Source: Nostoc carneum NIES-2107
Lineage (GTDB): Bacteria > Cyanobacteriota > Cyanobacteriia > Cyanobacteriales > Nostocaceae
Direction: 5' to 3'
Assembly: GCA_002368155.1 (NCBI GenBank)
Contig: AP018180.1
Span: 3,970,719-4,034,718, forward strand
Length of the DNA stretch: 64,000 nucleotides
Shown: piece by piece, positions 62,052 through 64,000 of the stretch
Position numbering within the stretch: position 1 is the stretch's first letter
Layout of the letters: each line of letters opens with the position of its first letter
Program-made: the position numbers and the translations under genes
Notes under the pieces: generated by a model
What the model was told of the DNA's origin: nothing
Database searches by the model: none
The model's input: only the letters and a program-made list of their open reading frames with translations

Positions 62052-63992
62052 TTAGGCTAACGGTAGTTGAATTTTAGTTGCTAATAAACTTTGTAAACGT
62101 TGTAGGTGCGGACCAACTTGGTAAAGTAAATCACCTTTTCCTAATAAGTAAGCTGCTAACGCTGATGTACCACCTAAAATAATTTTGGAATCTGCTTCGC
62201 TTCTAGTGCTGAGGGCAATTCTTCCTGGTAAATTAGCGCGAATTAGAGGGGTAACAATCCCCGCTTCCGGACGTTGAGTCGCAATAATTAGATGGATTCC
62301 CGCAGCCCTGGCTTTTGCGCCCAATCTTTTAATACTTTGTTCTAATGCGGTGCGAATTTCTTTTTCTGCCATAAAGTCTGCATATTCATCAAAAATACAG
62401 ACAATCCGAGGAAGAGATTGTGAGCAACGTTGATTATAACTACTCAAGTCAGCACAAGCAGCTTTCTCAAACCTTTGGTAACGAGACTCCATCTCTGCAA
62501 CTAACTCATCCATTAGTTCAATAGCGCGATCGCTATCCTTAACAATAGATGAATATGACCAAGACATTTGCTCAAACTCTGGAAACGTTACCCGTTTAGG
62601 ATCAACGAGGGCAATTTTTAGGTGTTGTGGGGAATGACGATATAGTAAGCTGAGGAGGAGCGATCGCAAAAATTCACTCTTACCACTCCCAGTTGTACCC
62701 CCAACCAAAAAGTGACAGGTATTCGGATCAGATAAATCAGCTTCTATGAGTTCTCCTTCCAAATTCACCCCAATTGCAATTTTTACAGGTGCATTTGCGG
62801 GTAAAAATAGCGGTTGAATATAAGTTTCAAAGTGAGCAATTTGCCGATCTGAACGTGGTAAATCTATACTGACATATCCAGCTTGTGGCGCAATTAAAGG
62901 CGGATTGGCTAAACCTAACTGCACTTGCAAATCATTAGACAACCGAAGAATAGAATTTACACTCACCCCTAAATGAGGTTTCAGCTTCACTCGAATAAAA
63001 GCAGGCCCTACAGCAGCACCTTGATAATCAACTTTAATTTTAAAAGATTGCAAGGTAGTAACTAATTGTTCACCAATTTCATCACCTAACGTTGATGTAT
63101 CAGGCTTTGGAATTGACGGTTGTGGAGTCTCAACTTCTGCATCTTCAAAAAAAGTCTGACACTTTTGTTGCTGGGGACAAATTTCACACAAATCAGGCTG
63201 AGTTGTTCTTGGTGGTGAATTGAGATGAGGCGGTTCCCAAGTCAACCATTCTTGCATTTGTTGCAATTTATAGGGAATCAACTGATGCACAGTACTTTCT
63301 AGTTGTTCCCAAGAATATTGATACTCTTTAAATTCTGGTAAAACACAGTAAACTGCTGAGTCAACTGGTACTCTTTTCTTTTGCCACAACAAATAACTAT
63401 AAAGCGAAACCTGCGCTAATTGTGCTGATGGATCTACTGGTTGATAGGTTTTAAACTCCACTACACAAAGGCGATTGAGTTCAAAATTAAAAACTAAACA
63501 ATCAAATTCTCCCCTGACTCTTTGCTGTGTCCCATTAGGAAGATTAAAGTAATGCTCAATGCTGCGTTCTCCAGAGAGAAAGGTATTACTAATAACGGTT
63601 TCTGCATTGCAATAGCGGCGATTAATTACTAACAATTCTGCAAAGCGTTTAATTAATCCTTGTAATCCTTGCCAAACTTGTAAAAGTGCTTGAGCTTGAC
63701 TACCATCTTTCGCAACTGCTTCTTGTAGGTAGGGAAAGAATTCTAATTGATAAAATATTTGTTGCATTTGTGAGGCAACTTCCTTTACCTTTATCTGTGC
63801 TGCTTCAGATTTAAATAAAGCTTTAAATGGCGGTTCAATAACAGCTAATTTTACAAATTTATCTGCTAATTTATGAAATGGGTTACCAATACCAACAACA
63901 GTATTTGGTGGTAAAAATATTGCTTTATCTCCAAATGTATGATTGAGATAGAATAAGCGAGGACACTCAAAAGCAAGACGGACTTTCGTCAC
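62052..63992 (-). CDS. Fusion of Cas4-like PD-(D/E)XK nuclease and FtsK/HerA-like DNA translocase
   Basis: This protein of 646 or more residues has two parts. Residues about 1-280 look like a PD-(D/E)XK exonuclease of the Cas4/RecB group: GEFDCLVFN (Asp at about 165) and LCVVEFKTY (E-x-K at about 175-178). A cysteine set CEICPQQQKC (about 267-275) fits the Fe-S cluster of Cas4-type enzymes, whose first cysteine could be in FECPRLFYL near the N-terminus. Residues about 400-640 are an FtsK/SpoIIIE-type motor: Walker A GGTTGSGKSEFLRS (about 430-443), Walker B VCIFDEYADF and IIATQRPEAGIVTPLIRANLPGRIAL. The start is taken as GTG 63992; the frame is open to the window edge, so the true start may lie outside. 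It has no membrane helices. Confidence 0.85.
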   Translation of the reverse strand: MTKVRLAFECPRLFYLNHTFGDKAIFLPPNTVVGIGNPFHKLADKFVKLAVIEPPFKALFKSEAAQIKVKEVASQMQQIFYQLEFFPYLQEAVAKDGSQAQALLQVWQGLQGLIKRFAELLVINRRYCNAETVISNTFLSGERSIEHYFNLPNGTQQRVRGEFDCLVFNFELNRLCVVEFKTYQPVDPSAQLAQVSLYSYLLWQKKRVPVDSAVYCVLPEFKEYQYSWEQLESTVHQLIPYKLQQMQEWLTWEPPHLNSPPRTTQPDLCEICPQQQKCQTFFEDAEVETPQPSIPKPDTSTLGDEIGEQLVTTLQSFKIKVDYQGAAVGPAFIRVKLKPHLGVSVNSILRLSNDLQVQLGLANPPLIAPQAGYVSIDLPRSDRQIAHFETYIQPLFLPANAPVKIAIGVNLEGELIEADLSDPNTCHFLVGGTTGSGKSEFLRSLLLSLLYRHSPQHLKIALVDPKRVTFPEFEQMSWSYSSIVKDSDRAIELMDELVAEMESRYQRFEKAACADLSSYNQRCSQSLPRIVCIFDEYADFMAEKEIRTALEQSIKRLGAKARAAGIHLIIATQRPEAGIVTPLIRANLPGRIALSTRSEADSKIILGGTSALAAYLLGKGDLLYQVGPHLQRLQSLLATKIQLPLA

Positions 63993-64000
63993 CGTTAATG

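Overview
The window looks like chromosomal DNA of a filamentous, probably heterocyst-forming (Nostocales) cyanobacterium. Evidence: frequent HIP1-type GCGATCGC octamers, abundant heptanucleotide-type short tandem repeats between genes (CCCCAGT/CCCCAAT, CAATTAC, AATGACA, AATTCGT series), and cyanobacteria-typical families (kinase-TPR fusion, sucrose-phosphate synthase, SLH-OprB porin, DUF3120, DUF1350, PDZ/DUF512 radical SAM protein, long PAS-rich histidine kinase, RTX subtilase). I see no rRNA, tRNA, CRISPR array, complete insertion sequence or prophage.

Layout. 0.1-3.2 kb: three tandem von Willebrand A-domain paralogues and comB. 3.6-12.8 kb: sucrose-phosphate synthase with a degenerate phosphatase-like domain, a Ser/Thr kinase with ten TPRs, a rhomboid lacking both catalytic residues, a DUF2269-like membrane protein, a serine/threonine dehydratase whose C-terminus is repeat-derived, and an unknown protein ending in two Tudor-knot domains. 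12.8-15.3 kb: three copies of a MITE-like element, a terminator and a 38-bp perfect palindrome, around a DUF1350 protein and a small secreted protein. 15.4-24.1 kb: a carbon-uptake locus with a myo-inositol oxygenase behind two identical palindromes, two duplicated sugar-binding lipoproteins, ABC ATPase, permease, and SLH-OprB porin. The transporter-porin order recalls the Nostoc fructose (Frt) locus. 24.5-26.6 kb: cupin and a sorbosone/glucose dehydrogenase-like lipoprotein. 26.9-45.5 kb: HTH-NACHT NTPase, REC-EAL regulator with a CBS-8xPAS histidine kinase, GHL10-type glycoside hydrolase, radical SAM protein, UppP, DUF3120 and two adjacent AAA/STAND-like ATPases.

45.7-52.7 kb is an accessory island. 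It has a VapBC-like toxin-antitoxin pair, duplicated Uma2 genes flanking a TPR membrane protein, a 21-bp minisatellite and a tightly packed three-gene operon (DUF262 protein, DUF3696-type ATPase, unknown protein) that I consider the best candidate for a defence system. 52.8-64 kb returns to housekeeping genes (metF, trpS, ileS) with an RTX subtilase. It ends with a ParA ATPase beside a fusion of a Cas4-like nuclease with an FtsK-like motor.

The functional themes are sugar or polyol uptake and oxidation, signal transduction, and several candidate conflict systems. Repeats have also shaped gene ends: they supply a stop codon, a C-terminal tail, an internal insertion in ileS and several misleading upstream start codons.
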